From assembly GCA_963707975.1 (NCBI GenBank), contig OY970177.1, forward strand, positions 868,001 to 932,000: 64,000 nucleotides of DNA, in the 5' to 3' direction. The notes below the pieces were generated by a model. That model ran no database searches and was not told where the DNA came from. It saw nothing but the letters and a program-made list of their open reading frames with translations. Each line of letters starts with the position of its first letter. Within the stretch, counting starts at the first letter, position 1. Made by a program: the position numbers and the translations under genes. Origin of the DNA: CAVVXX01 sp963707975. GTDB lineage: Bacteria; Pseudomonadota; Alphaproteobacteria; Micropepsales; Micropepsaceae. Below, piece after piece: positions 17,810 to 27,141 of this stretch.

Positions 17810-17849
17810 ATAACAGCGCCGTGACGCTGATATGACAGCGATGTGACAC
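17810..17849 (-). promoter_or_regulatory. Four-unit PhoB box array in the porin promoter
   Basis: Read on the porin strand there are four 7-mers spaced exactly 11 bp apart: GTGTCAC, CTGTCAT, GCGTCAC and CTGTTAT, each close to the PhoB half-site CTGTCAT/C, separated by 4-nt spacers. Eight bases after the last unit comes TGATTAAT, a reasonable -10 element, the geometry expected when PhoB replaces a -35 contact. The array ends 113 bp before the porin start. The rest of 17698-18027 is noncoding, with no other clear element. Confidence 0.8.
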
Positions 17850-18027
17850 AGATTCCGCGTGTCGCGTTCGCCACAGCTATTAGTCAAGCCCCGTTTTGAC
17901 ACGCCAGGCCATTAACATTGCTAGCTTTTTGTTCAATCAGATTAAGGCTTTTTCAACGCCGAACACGGCCTGATTGCGCCCGCAGGATAGTGGCTCCAGG
18001 TATGCGATAGGGGCCACACATCCGGGG

Positions 18028-20220
18028 ATGGTGGAGGCTAACCTGACGCGCGCCGGCACGGTATTTTTTGCGTTTCTCGTGGCGGTTCTGGCCTCGCTGG
18101 CGCTGTGGGATGTGCAGGTACATGGCCGGCTCACGCTTATCGATCCGCAGCTCTTGGGTGCCCTCGCCGTCGTCGGCACCGGCTTCTTACTCTATGGCCT
18201 GATTAGCGCGCGCGACCGCGCCAGCGATTACGAAAGCCGCAATGACAGGCTTGCGGCGCTCACGGGCGAATTCGAGGCGTTCATCGCCGCGTTGGAAGCT
18301 GCGAACGCGCGGCTGCATGCCAGCGAGACGCGCTACAAGGGCCTTGTCGATGCGCAGGGCGATGCGATCTTGCGGCGCACCGCGGACGGCCGCATCACCT
18401 ATGCGAACGAATCTTTTTTCAAGGTATTCGGTGTCAGCCGGGAAGAAGTTATCGGCCAGGCCTTCCGGCACGAGCTTCACCCGGAATCGCCCGCGTCTCT
18501 CTTCGGCCATTTCGCTGGGCGAGAGACAGGGCTTGAGCGCGTGCGTTACGACCAGCATCTGAAAACGGTTGCGGGTTATCGCTGGTTTGCTTGGGAAGAT
18601 TACGCCATTCGCAATGCCGATGGCCGCCTGGTAGAAATCCAGAGCGTCGGCCGCGACATCACCGAGCGCAAAGTGCTGGAAGCGGCTTTGACGGATGCGC
18701 GCGACCGCGCCGAGAAAGCCAATCGCGCCAAGTCGCATTTCCTCGCCATCATGAGCCACGAAATCCGCACGCCCATGAACGGCGTGCTCGGTATGGCGCG
18801 GCTGTTGCAGGAAACCCCGCTTGAGCCCGATCAGCAGGCCTATGCCGAAGCGATCCATCAATCGGGCAGGGCGCTGCTTTCACTTATCGAGGGCATTCTC
18901 GATTTCTCCAAGATCGAATCGGGCGCAATTGCGCTAGACCCGTGCGAGATCAAGCTGCGCACGCTGATCGAGGACGTGAACGAGCTTCTGGCAACGCGCG
19001 CCCACGCCAAGGGCATCGACATAGCCGCGGCCATTGCTTCGGAGGTGCCGGAGATCATCGAGGCGGATTCCGATCGGTTGCGCCAGGTGCTCACCAATCT
19101 GGTGGGCAACGCGATCAAGTTTACCGAGCATGGCGGTGTGCTGGTTACTGCGGCGGTGGAACCTGACGGCGAAGGCCACGCGCTGCGGATTGCGGTGCAG
19201 GACAGCGGCATCGGCGTGCCGCCGGAAAAACGCAAAGCGATCTTCGACGATTTTGTGCAGGCCAATTCAAGCCACGTGCGCCGTTTCGAAGGTAGCGGCC
19301 TTGGTCTCGCCATTTCGCGCCGCCTGGTCGATGCCATGGGCGGCAAAATCGGCATGCAGCCGGCCGACGGGCACGGCAGCATTTTCTGGTTCACATTGCC
19401 GCTCGATGATCACAAGCCTTCGACCGCCGCGCGCGAAAGCGCGCAACTGCGCGCCGGCGTAATTTCGAAATCGCCGGTGCTGCACGCCAGCCTGAAGCTG
19501 CAATTGGAAGCAGCCGGCATGGAAATGGTGGAACTGGGCGCGCCGGAAGATAGCGCGGGCGACATTCCCTGCGATGTGGTTTTGCTCGATGCGGGTCATG
19601 GCGATGGCAACCTTCCCGATGTGAGCCAGCTTAGCGTACCCGTTGCCGTGCTGCTGCCGCCCAAGGGCCGCGCACAACTGGCCGAACTCGCGGGCAAGGG
19701 CATCGCCTTTTATCTGATGAAGCCCGTGCGCCAGGCCTCGCTGGAAAGACGCCTCAAGGCCGTTTTCGCGGGCGAGGATCCGATCAAGCTCGATCCGCCC
19801 GCGCGCGGGCCAAGCCTGCGGGCGCAGACCTCGCTTTTTATCCTGCTGGCCGAAGACAACGCCGTCAACGCCTTGCTCGCGCGCGAGCTTCTGCGCCTGC
19901 GCGGCCACAGGGTTGAACAGGTGGCCACCGGCGAGGAAGCAGTCACGGCCTCCGCCGCCAAACGCTTTGATCTTATCGTGATGGATATTCACATGCCGGG
20001 CCTCGATGGCATCGAGGCCGCGCGCCGCATCCGGATCGCCGAAAAGGCCGCAGGGCAGGGGCACACGCCCATCCTGGCGCTCACCGCCGACGTGATGGAA
20101 GCCGGGCGCAGGGCTTGCCTCGAAGCCGGAATGGATGGTTTCCTCGCCAAGCCGGTCGATCCGGACGAGCTCGACGCCGTCCTAGCCACACTTAACCCGC
20201 CGGCCACCGCGGCCGCATGA
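18028..20220 (+). CDS. Hybrid sensor histidine kinase (PAS, HisKA, HATPase, two receiver domains)
   Basis: A membrane-bound hybrid kinase. The ATG at 18028 is preferred to a TTG at 17974 because two transmembrane helices (FFAFLVAVLASLALW and LLGALAVVGTGFLLYGL) follow immediately. After a short coiled coil comes a PAS domain, then HisKA with phospho-acceptor His244 in MSHEIRTPMNG, the N box NLVGNAIKFTEHGG, and G boxes DSGIGVP and GSGLGLAISR. A first receiver-like domain has LLD and FYLMKP but lacks the acidic pair, so it is probably a pseudo-receiver; the C-terminal receiver is complete (AEDNAVN, Asp653 in VMDIHMPG, AKPVDPDEL). It needs a phosphotransferase or partner regulator; an Hpt gene lies at 32435. 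Confidence 0.93.
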   Translation: MVEANLTRAGTVFFAFLVAVLASLALWDVQVHGRLTLIDPQLLGALAVVGTGFLLYGLISARDRASDYESRNDRLAALTGEFEAFIAALEAANARLHASETRYKGLVDAQGDAILRRTADGRITYANESFFKVFGVSREEVIGQAFRHELHPESPASLFGHFAGRETGLERVRYDQHLKTVAGYRWFAWEDYAIRNADGRLVEIQSVGRDITERKVLEAALTDARDRAEKANRAKSHFLAIMSHEIRTPMNGVLGMARLLQETPLEPDQQAYAEAIHQSGRALLSLIEGILDFSKIESGAIALDPCEIKLRTLIEDVNELLATRAHAKGIDIAAAIASEVPEIIEADSDRLRQVLTNLVGNAIKFTEHGGVLVTAAVEPDGEGHALRIAVQDSGIGVPPEKRKAIFDDFVQANSSHVRRFEGSGLGLAISRRLVDAMGGKIGMQPADGHGSIFWFTLPLDDHKPSTAARESAQLRAGVISKSPVLHASLKLQLEAAGMEMVELGAPEDSAGDIPCDVVLLDAGHGDGNLPDVSQLSVPVAVLLPPKGRAQLAELAGKGIAFYLMKPVRQASLERRLKAVFAGEDPIKLDPPARGPSLRAQTSLFILLAEDNAVNALLARELLRLRGHRVEQVATGEEAVTASAAKRFDLIVMDIHMPGLDGIEAARRIRIAEKAAGQGHTPILALTADVMEAGRRACLEAGMDGFLAKPVDPDELDAVLATLNPPATAAA

Positions 20221-20230
20221 TATTTTCGCC

Positions 20231-21565
20231 ATGGCAGACGTGAAGGGCGCATTCGCGGCGCTCAAGGTGTATACCCGGCCGCGCATGGCCACCATGCTGG
20301 TGCTGGGTTTCGCCTCGGGCCTGCCTTTTTTCCTCACCGGCAACACGCTTGGCTACTGGCTGCGCGATGAAGGAACGAGCCTCGCCGCCATCGGCTTCCT
20401 GTCATGGGTGGGGCTCGCCTATTCGCTCAAATTTCTTTGGGCGCCGCTGATCGACCGGCTGAACGCGCCCCTCTTCGGCCGGTTGGGGCGGCGGCGCGGC
20501 TGGATGCTGCTGGCCCAGATCGTCGTGTCGCTTGGCCTCTTCGCGATGGCAACGATCGGGCTGCGGAATGGGCTAATTGCTTTAGGCATTTGCGCGCTCG
20601 TCGTTGCATTCTCCTCCGCCACGCAGGACATAGTCGTCGATGCCTGGCGCATCGAAAGCGCGGAAAACGATTCCGATCTGGGTGCGCTCACGGGCGCCTA
20701 TCAATTCGGTTATCGCGCGGCGATTTTGTTGACCGACGCGCTCATTCTTATCTTTGCCAATCATCTGGGCTGGCCCATTTCCTACGGCATGATGGCGGTG
20801 CTGATGGGGGTGGGATTTCTTGCAACTCTGAAGGCGACCGAGCCTGCCCACGCCGACGCCGTGATGGCGGCAAAGGATGCTGTAGCGCCCTTATGGACAA
20901 CGCGCGGTTTCACCGATGCAGTCTTCGGCCCCTTTGTTGTGTTTTTTCGCGAGCATGGCTGGCTCTTCCTCGTAATCTTGGTGATGGTGATGTTCTACCG
21001 GCTTCCGGATTTTCTCATGGGGCCAATCGCCAATCCGTTTTACCATGATCTCGGGCTATCGAAGGACTTAGTGGGTGGCGTGCGCAGTTCACTTGGGCTT
21101 GTCTTTTCACTTCTCGGAATTAGCGCGGGCAGTTTCTGTGCGTTGAAATTGGGCTATATGCGAACCCTGATTATCGGCGCGGTGGCGCAAAGTCTGGCGG
21201 TCGGTGTCTACGCCATACTTGCGCATGCCGGCGCAGATATCGTCCTCTTCAGCGCGGTAATGGCCATCAACAATTTCGGTATCAGCTTTGCGGGCGTGGC
21301 CCTCGTCACCTACATGTCGAGCCTGACGAGCTTGGGCTACACTGCCACGCAATATGCGCTGCTCACTTCCGCCTATGCCTATCTCGGCAAGCTGTTCAAA
21401 GGGTTCTCCGGGACCATCATCGAGAACGTGCTCGAGCCCGCTTATGGCCTGATGAACGCTTACGAGATTTTTTTCCTGGGCGCCGGCGCGCTCGCGGCGC
21501 CCGCTATCGTGCTTTGTCTCTTTTTGATGCGCGCGCACGCCAAGGTGAATGCAAAGCCTGCTTAA
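20231..21565 (+). CDS. ampG: AmpG-family muropeptide MFS transporter
   Basis: An inner-membrane major-facilitator protein that imports GlcNAc-anhydroMurNAc peptides for cell-wall recycling. About 12 hydrophobic segments over 444 aa, with the AmpG-specific N-terminus (LGFASGLPFFLTGNTLGYWL, FLSWVGLAYSLKFLWAPLID), RRRGW in the loop between helices 2 and 3, and SATQDIVVDAWRIE. It starts 10 bp after the hybrid kinase stops on the same strand. In many bacteria AmpG supplies the beta-lactamase inducer; no ampR or ampC is visible. Confidence 0.92.
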   Translation: MADVKGAFAALKVYTRPRMATMLVLGFASGLPFFLTGNTLGYWLRDEGTSLAAIGFLSWVGLAYSLKFLWAPLIDRLNAPLFGRLGRRRGWMLLAQIVVSLGLFAMATIGLRNGLIALGICALVVAFSSATQDIVVDAWRIESAENDSDLGALTGAYQFGYRAAILLTDALILIFANHLGWPISYGMMAVLMGVGFLATLKATEPAHADAVMAAKDAVAPLWTTRGFTDAVFGPFVVFFREHGWLFLVILVMVMFYRLPDFLMGPIANPFYHDLGLSKDLVGGVRSSLGLVFSLLGISAGSFCALKLGYMRTLIIGAVAQSLAVGVYAILAHAGADIVLFSAVMAINNFGISFAGVALVTYMSSLTSLGYTATQYALLTSAYAYLGKLFKGFSGTIIENVLEPAYGLMNAYEIFFLGAGALAAPAIVLCLFLMRAHAKVNAKPA

Positions 21566-21685
21566 TGCGTTAAGCCGTTGGTTGCGCATAAGCCTCCATA
21601 CCGTGTAAATTTCCCTTGGATTCCCGGGCACTTGCCTGCACAGCATGAGGATTGCTCCTTGGTCCATGTTCACGAGCCAAGCGCG

Positions 21686-22507
21686 ATGACGGAGCGCGAG
21701 ATCGCCTGGCCGGTGCTGGCCGTTTCGGGTCTTCTCGAAGTGCGCATAGCCGAAACAGAATCCGAAGTAGAGGCGGCGCAAAGGCTGCGCTATCGCGTTT
21801 TCTACGAAGAGATGTCGGCCACTCCGACGCCCGAGATGCGTGCCAAGCGCCGCGATTTCGATAAATACGACGCCTTTTGCGATCATTTGCTCGTTGTCGA
21901 TCACGGCGTGCGCGATGAAAACGGCGAGGCGGCGGTGGTGGCGACGTATCGTCTGCTGCGCAGCGAGGTGGCGGCAAGGCATGGCGGTTTCTATACGGCA
22001 AGCGAATACGACATCGCGCCCGTGCTGAAGGTGCAACCGGCGGGCACGAAGCTTTTGGAGCTTGGCCGTTCTTGCGTGCTGCAAAGCTATCGTTCGCGTT
22101 CCATCACCATGCAGCTTCTTTGGCGCGGCCTGATAGTTTATTTCGACCGCTACCGCACGGACGTGATGTTCGGTTGCGGCTCGCTGCCGGGGACGGACGT
22201 AGACGCATTGGCGCTGCCGCTGTCTTATCTGCATCATTTTCACCGCACGCCAGAAACTATGCGCGTGCGCGCGTGGCCCAAGCTTTATGTCGAGATGAAC
22301 CGCATGCCTAAAGCGGCGATTGACGAGAAAGAAGGCCTGCGCAGCCTGCCGCCGCTGATCAAGGGCTATGTGCGGGCGGGCGCTTATATTGGCGACGGCG
22401 CAGTAATCGACAAACAATTCGGCACCACTGACGTGCTGATCTATTTTCCCGTTTCACACATCGATGCTCGCTGGCGCGAGCATTTCGCCCGCCGGCGCGA
22501 AAACTGA
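21686..22507 (+). CDS. olsB: OlsB-like GNAT acyltransferase (ornithine lipid first step)
   Basis: GNAT-fold acyl-ACP acyltransferase. The family marks are LEVRIAETESEVEAAQRLRYRVFYEEM, LELGRSCVLQSYRS and the C-terminal GYVRAGAYIGDGAVIDKQFG followed by TTDVLIYFPVS, the stretch that distinguishes OlsB and related N-acyltransferases from acetyltransferases. OlsB attaches a 3-hydroxy fatty acid to ornithine; a second acylation needs OlsA, for which the PlsC-like gene at 56081 is a remote candidate. In rhizobia OlsB is phosphate-starvation induced, but I see no PhoB box here. The ATG at 21686 fits family length; an upstream TTG at 21578 does not look coding. Confidence 0.82.
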   Translation: MTEREIAWPVLAVSGLLEVRIAETESEVEAAQRLRYRVFYEEMSATPTPEMRAKRRDFDKYDAFCDHLLVVDHGVRDENGEAAVVATYRLLRSEVAARHGGFYTASEYDIAPVLKVQPAGTKLLELGRSCVLQSYRSRSITMQLLWRGLIVYFDRYRTDVMFGCGSLPGTDVDALALPLSYLHHFHRTPETMRVRAWPKLYVEMNRMPKAAIDEKEGLRSLPPLIKGYVRAGAYIGDGAVIDKQFGTTDVLIYFPVSHIDARWREHFARRREN

Positions 22508-22510
22508 ACC

Positions 22511-23434
22511 CTATTTCGAGACGGCACGCGCACGAGGGTGGGCGGCATCGAAAACCGCCAGCACGCGCGCACCTTCGACTTCGGTATATTTTTGCGTGGT
22601 GGAAAGCGAGGCGTGGCCCAGCAATTCCTGCACGCTGCGCAAATCGCCGCCATTCTGCAACAAATGAGTGGCGAAGGAATGCCTGAGCGCGTGCGGAGTC
22701 GCGCTTTCTGGCAGGCCAAGGCGCCCGCGCAAGCGCTGCATGAGGGCCTGCGCATCGCGTGGGCTCATCGGCTTGCCACGGCGCGAAAGGAATAAAGCAC
22801 CGCTGCGCCCCGGCTGGAACGGACAAAGCTTCGCGTAATTTTCAACCGCCTCGCGCACAATTGCCAGCACCGGCACAGCGCGCTCTTTGTTGCCTTTGCC
22901 TAGAATGGTGAGCGTTTCGCCCAAAGGCGCGTCGCCGCGCTTGAGGCTCAAGGCTTCCGAAATGCGCAAACCGGTGCCGTAAAGCAGCGTCACGAGTGCC
23001 GTATCGCGCGCGGCGATCCAGGGTTTTTCGTCATGACCCGCTTCCTCGATGGCGCGGCCCGCGTCGCGCTCGCTCAACGGCCGGGGCAGCGTGCGCGGCA
23101 GCCGCGGCGAGCGCACCACGCGCACGGCCGCGCTATCGGCCAGTTCTTCGCGCTCAAGATAACGGTAAAAAGAGCGCACCGCCGCCAGCGCGCGCTGCAC
23201 GCCGCGCGCGCCCAGATTTTCCGCGCGGCGGAGCGTGATAAAGGCGCGGATATCGGCGGGTCGAAGATTATTCAAGGTGGCCAGCGTCACGCGCTGGCCG
23301 CGATGCGATTCCACAAAACGCAGGAATCTCCGTGCGTCGTCGCCATAAGCGCGCAAGGTGTGATAGCTCGCACGGCGCTCATGTTTCAGCCCCGCAAGCC
23401 ATGCTTCGACCAATTCCTGGGCAGATCGCGCCAT
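22511..23434 (-). CDS. xerC: Site-specific tyrosine recombinase XerC
   Basis: Resolves chromosome dimers at dif with XerD. The start is the ATG at 23434, 26 bp after the fsa stop; the frame further upstream is antisense to fsa. The N-terminal SAM-like domain (about 1-105) is followed by the catalytic domain with TGLRISEALSL (first Arg), the HALRHSFATHLL box (His and Arg), HASLSTTQKYT with the nucleophilic Tyr, and a middle Lys in GKGNKERAVPV. The gene order priA, fsa, xerC is typical of alphaproteobacteria, favouring XerC over XerD. No dif site was recognised. Confidence 0.93.
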   Translation of the reverse strand: MARSAQELVEAWLAGLKHERRASYHTLRAYGDDARRFLRFVESHRGQRVTLATLNNLRPADIRAFITLRRAENLGARGVQRALAAVRSFYRYLEREELADSAAVRVVRSPRLPRTLPRPLSERDAGRAIEEAGHDEKPWIAARDTALVTLLYGTGLRISEALSLKRGDAPLGETLTILGKGNKERAVPVLAIVREAVENYAKLCPFQPGRSGALFLSRRGKPMSPRDAQALMQRLRGRLGLPESATPHALRHSFATHLLQNGGDLRSVQELLGHASLSTTQKYTEVEGARVLAVFDAAHPRARAVSK

Positions 23435-23459
23435 GATCTTCGCGCACGGCCTCCGCACG

Positions 23460-24119
23460 CTACATATCCAGTATGTTCTGGCCTGTCTTCTTCCAGTCTT
23501 CGAGGAAGGCTGCCAAGCCCTTGTCGGTGAGCGGGTGGTGGATGAGTTGCCTGAAGATGGCGGCGGGAAGCGTCGCCACATCGGCGCCCGCAAGTGCTGC
23601 ATCGCGCACATGGGTGACATTGCGGATGGAAGCAGCCAGGATTTCGGTCTTGAAGCCGTAATTGTCATAAATGACGCGGATCTCGCGGATGAACCCCATG
23701 CCGTCTTGGCCCGCATCGTCGAGCCGCCCGATGAAGGGTGAGATGAAAGTGGCGCCCGCTTTGGCGGCCAGCAAAGCCTGAACCGGCTGGAAGCAAAGCG
23801 TGACATTGACCATGTGGCCGTCATCGCTCAGCGCGCGGCAGGCTCTCAGCCCGTCCCAGGTGAGGGGCACCTTAATGGCGATGTTCCTGGCCACGCGCGC
23901 GAGGCGCTTGCCTTCCGCGATCATTTTTGCCGAATCGGTTGCGGTCACTTCCGCGCTCACCGGCCCCGCCACCATCTGGCAGATTTTTTCCAGCGCCTGC
24001 AGGAAGGGCTGCCCCGATTTCGCCACCAGCGAGGGGTTGGTAGTGATGCCGTCCACCAGGCCGGTTTCGGCAAGGCCCGCGATTTCCTTCGGATCTGCGG
24101 TATCGAGGAACAGCTTCAT
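23460..24119 (-). CDS. fsa: Fructose-6-phosphate aldolase / transaldolase subfamily 3B
   Basis: A small TIM-barrel aldolase of the Fsa/TalC group. Start ATG at 24119 with CAGGAGTAACA before it gives the standard MKLFLDTADPKEI. The Schiff-base lysine lies in IAIKVPLTWDGL, with TTNPSLVAKSG and FISPFIGRLDDAG also typical. At 219 aa it is the length of the small subfamily rather than classical transaldolase. Either fructose-6-phosphate aldolase or transaldolase activity is possible; sequence alone does not separate them. It is transcribed away from priA. Confidence 0.94.
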   Translation of the reverse strand: MKLFLDTADPKEIAGLAETGLVDGITTNPSLVAKSGQPFLQALEKICQMVAGPVSAEVTATDSAKMIAEGKRLARVARNIAIKVPLTWDGLRACRALSDDGHMVNVTLCFQPVQALLAAKAGATFISPFIGRLDDAGQDGMGFIREIRVIYDNYGFKTEILAASIRNVTHVRDAALAGADVATLPAAIFRQLIHHPLTDKGLAAFLEDWKKTGQNILDM

Positions 24120-24165
24120 TGTTACTCCTGCTTGACCTGCGCGAGCCCCACGCGAAAGTGTAGTC

Positions 24166-26379
24166 ATGACGCAAGCCGCCTTGAAGCCCGCGCCCGCCCC
24201 GGAGCTGGGGACAGATATCTGCCTGCACGCGAGCGTGTTGCTGCCGCTGCCGCTGGCTCAGCCCTATGATTACACGCTTCCCAAGGGCGTGGTTCCCGCT
24301 CGTGGGGCGCTGGTGCGCGCGCCCTTGGGAAAACGCGAGTTGCTAGGCGCGATTTGGGGCACGAGCAGCAGCGCGGTGGCCGAGAAGAAACTCCGCGAGG
24401 CCCGGCCGCTTGCGGGCAACGAGCGGCTGCCTCAGGCCCTGTGCGATTTTCTAGAATGGGTGGCGCATTACACGCTTAGCCCCCTGGGCGCGGTGCTGGC
24501 TTTGGCGCTGCGCGTGCCTGCAGCCTTCGACGCGGAAGCCCCGCGCGCGGCGTATAGATTGGGCACCACAAATCCCGAGCGTCTGTCGCCGCCGCGCGCC
24601 CGCGTGCTGGCGCTTATGCAAGATGGGCTCGCGCGGAGCGCCGCTGCAATCGGCGAAGACGCCAATGTCACGCCGGCCGTGGTGCGCGGGCTTGCCGATG
24701 CGGGCGCGCTTGAGAAAATTTCTTTGCCCGAATTCGCGGCGCTTCTCGTTCCCGATCCCGCCTTTGACGCAATCGTGCTGAGCCCCGATCAGGCGCGCGC
24801 TGCCATCCATTTGCGCGAGACCGTCAAGGCAAAAGAATTTTCCGCGAGCTTTCTCGATGGCGTGACAGGCTCGGGCAAAACCGAAACCTATTTCGAGGCC
24901 ATCGCCGAAGCGCTGGCGCAAGGCAAGCAAACGCTCATTCTGCTGCCCGAAATAGCGCTCACCATGCAATTCCTCGACCGTTTCGCGGCACGCTTTGGCT
25001 GCCGCCCGGTGGAATGGCATTCGGATCTCACTTTGCGCGAGCGCAAACACGCCTATCGCACCGTACTGTCGGGCGAGGCGCGCGTGGTGGCGGGCGCTCG
25101 CTCGGCATTATTCCTGCCGTTCCCCGAGCTCGGCCTTATCATTGTCGATGAGGAGCACGAACAGGCTTACAAGCAGGAAGAGGGCGTCATCTATCACGCC
25201 CGCGACATGGCGGTTGTGCGCGCTCGCATCGAAAACTGCCTGATCGTTTTGGCCTCGGCCACACCGTCCTTGGAAACCTATCTCAACGCGAAATCGGGGC
25301 GATACGAATGGCTGAAATTGTCCGAGCGACACGGCGTGGCCGAAATGCCCGAGGTGCGGCTGATCGATTTGCGCGCCCATCGCGGCGAAGCAGGGCAGTG
25401 GCTGTCGACGCCTTTGCGTGAAGCCTTGCGTGAAACCTTGGACACGGGCGAGCAGGCGCTCCTCTTTCTCAATCGGCGCGGCTATGCGCCGCTCACCTTG
25501 TGCGCGGCCTGCGGCCACAAGGAAACCTGCCGCAATTGCTCGGCCTGGCTGGTCGAGCATCGCAATAGGGGCCGTCTCATCTGCCATCATTGCGGCTTCG
25601 AGACAGCGCTACCCAAAACCTGCCCGCAATGCGCGGCCGAAAATTCCTTCGTCGCTTGCGGCCCCGGTGTCGAGCGCGTGGCGGAGGAATTCAGGGCCGC
25701 CTTTCCCTGCGCGCGCGTGGCGATTGCATCCAGCGACACCCTGGAAACCCCGCATGCGATTGGGGCCGCCATCACCGCCATGAGCAAGGGCGAAATCGAT
25801 GTCCTTATCGGCACCCAGATCGTGGCCAAGGGCCATCACTTTCCGCAATTGACGCTGGCCGGCGTGATCGATGCCGATCTGGGAGGCCAGGTCGGCGATC
25901 CGCGCGCGGCGGAGAGGAGCTTCCAGATGCTGCACCAGGTGGCAGGCCGCGCGGGCCGCGCGCAAAAGCCAGGGCTGGTGCTGATCCAGACGCGCAATCC
26001 GGAAGACCCGGTAATGAAGGCTTTGGCTTCGGGGGACCGCGACCTGTTTCTCGAAGAAGAAGCCCGCTCGCGTCAGCGCATGGGCTCGCCGCCATTCGGG
26101 CGCCTGGCCGCGCTCATTCTGGCGGGCGCCGATGGCGATAGAGTGCGCGCCACGTCGCGGGCCTTGGCCTCTGCCGCCCCGCGTGCGAAAGGCGTTGCCG
26201 TATGGGGACCATCGCCAGCCTTCTATCAGGTGTTGCGCGGGCGCACGCGCGAAAGGCTTCTCGTGCAGGCCGAGCGCAATATCGACATCCAGTCCTATTT
26301 GCGTGCCTGGCTGGCAAGCGTAAAAATTCCCTCCGGCGTGCGCTTGACCATCGACGTCGATCCGCTCAGTTTTTTCTAG
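24166..26379 (+). CDS. priA: Primosomal protein N' (PriA helicase)
   Basis: PriA reloads DnaB at stalled forks. The 737-residue protein has the N-terminal 3'-DNA-binding domain (VLLPLPLAQPYDYTLP), Walker A GVTGSGKTETYFEAI, DEEHEQAYKQEE (motif II), ASATPSLET, the insertion with paired zinc cysteines (CAACGHKETCRNC, CHHCGFETALPKTCPQC), and helicase motifs LIGTQIVAKGHHFPQLTL and QVAGRAGRAQKPG. The C-terminus overlaps the convergent HIG1 gene by 4 bp. Confidence 0.98.
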   Translation: MTQAALKPAPAPELGTDICLHASVLLPLPLAQPYDYTLPKGVVPARGALVRAPLGKRELLGAIWGTSSSAVAEKKLREARPLAGNERLPQALCDFLEWVAHYTLSPLGAVLALALRVPAAFDAEAPRAAYRLGTTNPERLSPPRARVLALMQDGLARSAAAIGEDANVTPAVVRGLADAGALEKISLPEFAALLVPDPAFDAIVLSPDQARAAIHLRETVKAKEFSASFLDGVTGSGKTETYFEAIAEALAQGKQTLILLPEIALTMQFLDRFAARFGCRPVEWHSDLTLRERKHAYRTVLSGEARVVAGARSALFLPFPELGLIIVDEEHEQAYKQEEGVIYHARDMAVVRARIENCLIVLASATPSLETYLNAKSGRYEWLKLSERHGVAEMPEVRLIDLRAHRGEAGQWLSTPLREALRETLDTGEQALLFLNRRGYAPLTLCAACGHKETCRNCSAWLVEHRNRGRLICHHCGFETALPKTCPQCAAENSFVACGPGVERVAEEFRAAFPCARVAIASSDTLETPHAIGAAITAMSKGEIDVLIGTQIVAKGHHFPQLTLAGVIDADLGGQVGDPRAAERSFQMLHQVAGRAGRAQKPGLVLIQTRNPEDPVMKALASGDRDLFLEEEARSRQRMGSPPFGRLAALILAGADGDRVRATSRALASAAPRAKGVAVWGPSPAFYQVLRGRTRERLLVQAERNIDIQSYLRAWLASVKIPSGVRLTIDVDPLSFF

Positions 26380-26564
26380 CGCGCGCCGAAATAGAGCACG
26401 AGCATGATGATGACGATGGCGATGAATTGCGCGAGAACCCGGTAGCGCATCAGCCGGTTCGACCACCGCTTGGCGAATTCACCTCCCACGAACATGGTGG
26501 AGACGCCGGCAATCAGGATGAGCACGACCGCGCCCAACGCTACGCCAACGATGATTTTGCCCAT
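26376..26564 (-). CDS. HIG1-type twin transmembrane protein
   Basis: A 62-residue protein with two hydrophobic helices (GVALGAVVLILIAGVSTMFV and VLAQFIAIVIIMLVLYF) joined by a short basic loop (GGEFAKRWSNRLMRYR). This pattern matches the bacterial relatives of the mitochondrial HIG1 (hypoxia-induced) proteins found as small twin-TM proteins across alphaproteobacteria; mitochondrial members associate with respiratory supercomplexes. It sits between priA and a copper chaperone gene for cytochrome oxidase assembly, which is suggestive only. Confidence 0.75.
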   Translation of the reverse strand: MGKIIVGVALGAVVLILIAGVSTMFVGGEFAKRWSNRLMRYRVLAQFIAIVIIMLVLYFGAR

Positions 26565-26668
26565 GATTTCGCGGGCCTCTTGTCCTGGCGCTCACGCGGC
26601 GCGCTGCCGCAGCGCATCAAGTGCATTCCCAATGCCATACTCGGCTGCAACTTCCTAGGGAGGCGCTG

Positions 26669-27130
26669 ATGGCGGCAAATCTCGTGCGCGGCGTGATCAT
26701 GGCGCTGTTGCTGGTGGCCACGCCTGCCTTCGCGGCAAGCGCGGATATTCACGTGATGGGCGCCTGGACGCGCGCGACGCCTGCGGGCAGGGCTAATGCG
26801 GCCATCTATTTCACCATCGTCAATTCGGGGGCCGCGCCCGACCGGCTGAAAAGCGCCGCAACCCAGGCCGCCGCAAAGGCCGAACTGCACGAAACCATGT
26901 CGAACGGCATGTCAGGCATGGGCGGCATGATGGAAATGAAAACAAGCGGGCCGGTCGATATCGCGCCCGGCGCCACGGTGATTTTCAAGCCGCTGGGGCG
27001 CCATGTCATGCTGACGGGCCTGAAGCAGCCTTTATGGGAAGGCGGCACTTTCACCCTCCTGCTCAATTTCGAAAAGGCGGGCGCGATTGCAGTTCCTGTT
27101 GAAATCGTCGCTGTGACCGGCCACGGCTGA
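26669..27130 (+). CDS. Periplasmic copper chaperone PCu(A)C
   Basis: Delivers copper to the CuA or CuB site of cytochrome oxidase in the periplasm. AGGGAGG lies 6 bp before the ATG at 26669, which gives a clean signal peptide (MAANLVRGVIMALLLVATPA, cleavage after AFA). The PCuAC ligands are seen as H in ELHETM, a run of methionines in SGMGGMMEMKTSG, and HVML in GRHVMLTGLKQPL. Length 153 aa is normal. An internal Met-rich segment is slightly extended compared with many homologues. Confidence 0.9.
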   Translation: MAANLVRGVIMALLLVATPAFAASADIHVMGAWTRATPAGRANAAIYFTIVNSGAAPDRLKSAATQAAAKAELHETMSNGMSGMGGMMEMKTSGPVDIAPGATVIFKPLGRHVMLTGLKQPLWEGGTFTLLLNFEKAGAIAVPVEIVAVTGHG

Positions 27131-27141
27131 AAGGAATTTTG

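Noticed and set aside
21107..22417. A long leftward open frame opposite ampG and the OlsB-like gene
   Set aside because: Antisense shadow; histidine- and arginine-rich composition without any family pattern.
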